Assembly: GCA_021784715.1 (NCBI GenBank) | Contig: JAJYHP010000030.1 | Span: 1 to 14,667, forward strand | Reading direction: 5' to 3' | DNA: 14,667 nt | Origin: a bacterium | GTDB lineage: Bacteria > Eremiobacterota > Eremiobacteria > Baltobacterales > Baltobacteraceae | Shown: one piece after another, positions 11,636 to 14,667 of the stretch | How positions within the stretch are numbered: the first letter of the stretch is position 1 | How the letters are laid out: each line of letters begins with the position of its first letter | Translations under genes and position numbers: made by a program | Notes under the pieces: generated by a model | The model's input: the letters and a program-made list of their open reading frames with translations, nothing else | What the model was told of the DNA's origin: nothing | Database searches by the model: none

Positions 11636-14032
11636 ATGCGTTCGAGTTTCGATGCCCAGCGGAATGAATTCTGCGCCTACGTCATGCACGAACGTGAGAC
11701 GCCGTACGGGCTATTGCTCGGCAATTTCAAGTCGTACGCGCAATCGACGGCGAAAGCCGGCGTCCGCGGGCTCTGGGATGCCGATAGCGATCGCATCATT
11801 TTCGGAACCCATCAAATCGCGTATCGGCTCCGCGACGTCGGCGTCACCTACTTCCCGCACGAAATCGAGCGCACGTTTACGTTTCTTCCCTACGCGCAAC
11901 TCTCGGAATTTACGTTGGGCGAGCGCATTCACATAACCGAAGCCTTCTACGTTCCGCACGGTCCGAAGTTCGACCGCACCGTCGCCTTCGTCGTCGATCT
12001 CACGCTCTACAATCCCGGAGATGGCGCGGTGGAGGTCGCGGTCTTCCCGTGGGCGCTGCTCGTCGGGCAACGATTCTACGGTGAGACCGAGGTGGATGTC
12101 GATGCGGGCGTCGTCGACGGCAGCATCCATGCGGTGAATTCCACGCTCGGCGCGCAACGGTGGTGGGGCGGATCGCGCGAGCCGTACGCCGCGACGGTCT
12201 CGGTGCGCGAACAAGCGCTGCTCGCGCAGATGCGCAACGGAACGTTGCTGGAAGAAGATGCGGCGGTGGAGGCCTTCGTCGAGGGCGGGGAACCGGCGCG
12301 AACCTCGAGCGTGCGCGGGCGTATTTTCGGAGCGATGGAATATCGCATCACCGTCGATCCCGGCGCGCGGGCGCTCTTGCGGCTGGCAGTCGTCTTCCAC
12401 AAAGACGGTTCGGTCGATCTGCGCCCGCGCTTCAACGAATTGCTCGCGGATTCCAAGGCGCTGCACGACACGCAACGCTATTTTGCAAAGCGGCTCGCGG
12501 ACGCGCGATTCCTGACGCCGTCGCAACGGATTTCGCGCGGCGTCGTCTGGGCGAAAGCCAATATGCTGCGTATCATCAAGGAATATCCCATCGGCTGGGG
12601 ATCGACGAATTCTCCGCCTTCCGATATTTTGGTCTCGCGCGATACGTCGTGGTTCGTGCACGGATTCGATTACTTCATGCCCGAGTTTAGCCGCGACGCG
12701 ATCGAGGTGTTCAATCAGCATATAGAAGCGAACGGGCTGATGATCGAGTACGTTCGCGGCGTGAACGCCTATAAAACGGCGTACGACCTCAATATTAACG
12801 ACGATACCCCACTGCATTGCATCGCGATGCTCCACCACTACAACGCGACGCTCGACGAGGCGTGGGTGCGCTCGCGCTTGCCGATCGTCCGTCAGCTCGC
12901 CGATTACCTGCTCTCGCAGCGCGACGAGCGCGGCCTCCTTTTCGGCAAGGCGCAAGGCGTCGATATGTACGGCATCAGTTCGTGGCGCAACATCATCCCG
13001 TACTATCGACTCGACGGCGCGGTGACCGAGATCAATAGCGAAGGCGTCTTCGCCTTGGAGGCCGCGGCGATGCTCTGTGCGGTCGCGGGGGATCAAGAGG
13101 CGTGGCAGCGCTACTCCGACGAAGCGCAGTCGTTGCGCGAAGCGACGATGAATTATCTTTTCGACGACGATACCGGCGCGTTCGTTCTCAATATCGACCA
13201 GAACGGCGATTTCCAAGATAGCTTTACCGCCGATGAGATTTTCCCGGTCCTCTTCGACGTCGCCGACGCCGACGAACGCAAAGCGATTCTCAAGCGGCTC
13301 TCGGAGAGCGATTTCACGACGCCGGTTGGCCTGCGCACCATCTCTACCGCCGACCCGTGGTACTTCCCGTCTTTTGGCTTCGGCTTGCTCGGCGGCGTCT
13401 GGCCCGATCTCACGCTCTGGTACGTCGTCGCGCTGGCTCGCAACGGCGGTATCGACGAAGGCGTCGGATTTCTGGAACGCATCTACGAAGCGATGGAGGG
13501 CGGAAGCGCGCGCAACACCGTGCCCGGCGAGTTCGCGGAATGGTTCGACGGTGGATCGCTCACCAATCGCGGCATGTATCTCTCGCCGTGGACCGGCGCG
13601 AAATATCTCTGGGCGGTCGCGGAGACGGTCGGCGGATTCGACGGCTACCGCACGAGCGGGCGCCCGCATCTCAATCCGTTGCGCCCGAAGGGCTGGAACT
13701 GGGTCGCCGGCGTGAACGTGCGCTGGGGTGGGAAGCGCTGCACCTACGTCGTCGATTTCGAGGCGGAGACGATCTCCACGAACGCTCCGGATCTCTCGGC
13801 GGAGGAGCCCTATCGCATCGTCGACGCCGGGCGGGACGTCAGCGACGAAGTAACCCTCTCCCCGGTCGAGGTCGGCGCTGTCGCCTTCGAAGCTCCGAAC
13901 GGGAGCGTCCGCATCTTCCTCCTCAACGACGACGAGCAGGATCGCGATGCGATCGTCGAGTTCCGCGGCAGCAGCCGTCATGTCGAGCTCGCGAAGGGCG
14001 CCATCGAGAGCATCCTCCTCGGCGGGCGCTAG
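11636..14032 (+). CDS. Putative (alpha/alpha)6-barrel glycoside hydrolase
   Basis: The 798-aa protein appears to have an N-terminal beta-sandwich domain (to about residue 290) and a central (alpha/alpha)6 toroid (about 300-680), followed by a beta-rich C-terminal region. This is the layout of amylo-alpha-1,6-glucosidase, GH15, GH63 and GH94 relatives. Supporting segments are RGVVWAKANMLRI, SRDTSWFVHGFDYFMPEFSR, GFGLLGGVWPDLTLWYVVAL, PGEFAEWFDG and LSPWTGAKYLWAV. The Asp of SRDTSW and the Glu of PGEFAEW are candidate acid/base residues by position only. No signal peptide is visible, so it is probably cytoplasmic, perhaps acting on glycogen, trehalose or similar oligosaccharides. I start it at ATG 11636; TTG at 11588 would add 16 residues but has poor ribosome-site spacing. 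The fold class is likely; the family and substrate are not determined. Confidence 0.72.
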   Translation: MRSSFDAQRNEFCAYVMHERETPYGLLLGNFKSYAQSTAKAGVRGLWDADSDRIIFGTHQIAYRLRDVGVTYFPHEIERTFTFLPYAQLSEFTLGERIHITEAFYVPHGPKFDRTVAFVVDLTLYNPGDGAVEVAVFPWALLVGQRFYGETEVDVDAGVVDGSIHAVNSTLGAQRWWGGSREPYAATVSVREQALLAQMRNGTLLEEDAAVEAFVEGGEPARTSSVRGRIFGAMEYRITVDPGARALLRLAVVFHKDGSVDLRPRFNELLADSKALHDTQRYFAKRLADARFLTPSQRISRGVVWAKANMLRIIKEYPIGWGSTNSPPSDILVSRDTSWFVHGFDYFMPEFSRDAIEVFNQHIEANGLMIEYVRGVNAYKTAYDLNINDDTPLHCIAMLHHYNATLDEAWVRSRLPIVRQLADYLLSQRDERGLLFGKAQGVDMYGISSWRNIIPYYRLDGAVTEINSEGVFALEAAAMLCAVAGDQEAWQRYSDEAQSLREATMNYLFDDDTGAFVLNIDQNGDFQDSFTADEIFPVLFDVADADERKAILKRLSESDFTTPVGLRTISTADPWYFPSFGFGLLGGVWPDLTLWYVVALARNGGIDEGVGFLERIYEAMEGGSARNTVPGEFAEWFDGGSLTNRGMYLSPWTGAKYLWAVAETVGGFDGYRTSGRPHLNPLRPKGWNWVAGVNVRWGGKRCTYVVDFEAETISTNAPDLSAEEPYRIVDAGRDVSDEVTLSPVEVGAVAFEAPNGSVRIFLLNDDEQDRDAIVEFRGSSRHVELAKGAIESILLGGR

Positions 14033-14044
14033 CCCGAGGCGGGC
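14032..14044 (+). terminator. Weak hairpin after the glycosidase gene
   Basis: GCCCG and CGGGC form a 5-bp stem with an AGG loop immediately at the stop codon. There is no U-tract, and a competing GGGC/GCCC pairing exists across the stop. It may slow transcription between the glycosidase gene and pdxS, but it is weak evidence for termination. Confidence 0.25.
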
Positions 14045-14081
14045 GCGAAACGCCACCTCCGCGCTCCGGCGGCTGTTGTCG

Positions 14082-14110
14082 CTGAAGAAGGTTGCGCTCC
14101 CTGGTACGAT
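14082..14110 (+). promoter_or_regulatory. Candidate pdxS promoter (extended -10)
   Basis: TGGTACGAT at 14102-14110 reads as an extended -10 (TGn followed by TACGAT). A poor -35-like CTGAAG at 14082-14087 lies 17 bases upstream. The 114-bp gap after the glycosidase gene gives room for a promoter. The match is modest and unsupported by other evidence. Confidence 0.35.
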
Positions 14111-14146
14111 AGGGGCCGACCCACAACCAGCGATAGGAGCGACCCG

Positions 14147-14667
14147 GTGGAACAGAAAGGTACTCTCACAGTCAAGCGTGGCCTGGCCCAGATGCTCAAG
14201 GGCGGCGTCATCATGGACGTCGTGACCCCCGAGCAAGCGGTCATCGCCCAGGAAGCCGGGGCCGTTGCGGTGATGGCGCTCGAACGCATTCCGGCGGATA
14301 TTCGCGCCGCTGGCGGCGTCGCGCGCATGAGCAATCTCGAATTAATTCGCTCGATCATGGATGCGGTGACGATTCCAGTGATGGCGAAGGTGCGCATCGG
14401 GCACATCGGTGAAGCGCAGGTGCTGCAGGCACTCGGCGTCGATTTCATCGACGAGTCCGAAGTGCTCACGCCCGCCGACGACAAGTTCCACCTCGCGAAA
14501 AACGATTACACGACGCCGTTCGTTTGCGGCGCTCGCGATCTCGGCGAAGCGTTGCGTCGTATCGCCGAAGGCGCGGCGATGATTCGCAGCAAGGGCGAAG
14601 CGGGCAGCGGCAATATCGTCGAGGCGGTCCGCCACATGCGCGCGATCGGCGACGGCATTCGCGAGCT
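14147..14667 (+). CDS. pdxS: Pyridoxal 5'-phosphate synthase subunit PdxS, 3'-truncated
   Basis: PdxS makes pyridoxal phosphate directly from ribose 5-phosphate, glyceraldehyde 3-phosphate and the ammonia delivered by the glutaminase PdxT. The 173 residues present are nearly identical in pattern to known Pdx[50 protein letters not shown] with the Schiff-base Lys81, [21 protein letters not shown] and [19 protein letters not shown] with Lys149. Both lysines fall at the same numbers as in Bacillus subtilis PdxS. Asp24 is also kept. The start is GTG at 14147, with AGGAG at 14135-14139 seven bases upstream. The gene runs off the window at about 59 percent of the usual 295 aa; pdxT would be expected just downstream. 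Confidence 0.97.
   Translation, partial: MEQKGTLTVKRGLAQMLKGGVIMDVVTPEQAVIAQEAGAVAVMALERIPADIRAAGGVARMSNLELIRSIMDAVTIPVMAKVRIGHIGEAQVLQALGVDFIDESEVLTPADDKFHLAKNDYTTPFVCGARDLGEALRRIAEGAAMIRSKGEAGSGNIVEAVRHMRAIGDGIRE

Noticed and set aside
14088..14097. TTGCGC as the pdxS -35 box
   Set aside because: It lies only 7 bases from TACGAT, too close for a sigma-70 type promoter.
11711..14236. 841-codon open frame antisense to the glycosidase
   Set aside because: It mirrors the real gene over nearly its whole length, is rich in Arg, Asp, Glu and Val without any domain, and is expected from high-GC codon bias.

Overview
This window is high-GC, gene-dense bacterial chromosomal DNA. ScpA/ScpB (condensin partners), IspE (MEP isoprenoid pathway) and PdxS (DXP-independent vitamin B6 synthesis) all point to a free-living bacterium. 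The code is standard, with GTG and probably TTG starts, and nearly every gene junction inside an operon is a 4-bp start/stop overlap. The gene mix and the style of the intergenic repeats resemble uncultured lineages such as Eremiobacterota (WPS-2). That placement is from memory and is tentative; no marker gene here settles it.

Layout. (1) 1-4512, plus strand: a tight operon of a 5'-truncated Nudix hydrolase, scpA, scpB, a class I SAM methyltransferase, endonuclease IV (nfo) and DNA polymerase IV (dinB). It combines nucleotide clean-up, chromosome condensation, AP-site repair and translesion synthesis. (2) 4513-5063: a 551-bp convergent intergenic region without a convincing gene. It holds two copies of a composite repeat module built from 22-bp tandem units, a perfect hairpin, 13-bp tandem units and a shared 19-bp right border. 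(3) 5064-9336, minus strand: an operon of a PD-(D/E)XK nuclease with an AddB-type iron-sulfur cysteine pattern, a degenerate UvrD/AddB-like helicase and an Eis-like GNAT acetyltransferase. (4) 9408-9998, plus strand: ubiX, a flavin prenyltransferase with no ubiD beside it. (5) 9949-11579, minus strand: ispE coupled to a MobA-like nucleotidyltransferase, whose 3' end overlaps the 3' end of ubiX by 50 bp. (6) 11636-14032, plus strand: a large putative (alpha/alpha)6-barrel glycoside hydrolase. (7) 14147 to the window end, plus strand: the first 173 codons of pdxS.

Most of the window is housekeeping DNA. The least ordinary parts are the composite repeat region and the nuclease/helicase pair. That pair looks like an AddB protein divided into two genes, with the nuclease half placed first. 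I see no prophage, insertion sequence, CRISPR array, tRNA or rRNA.
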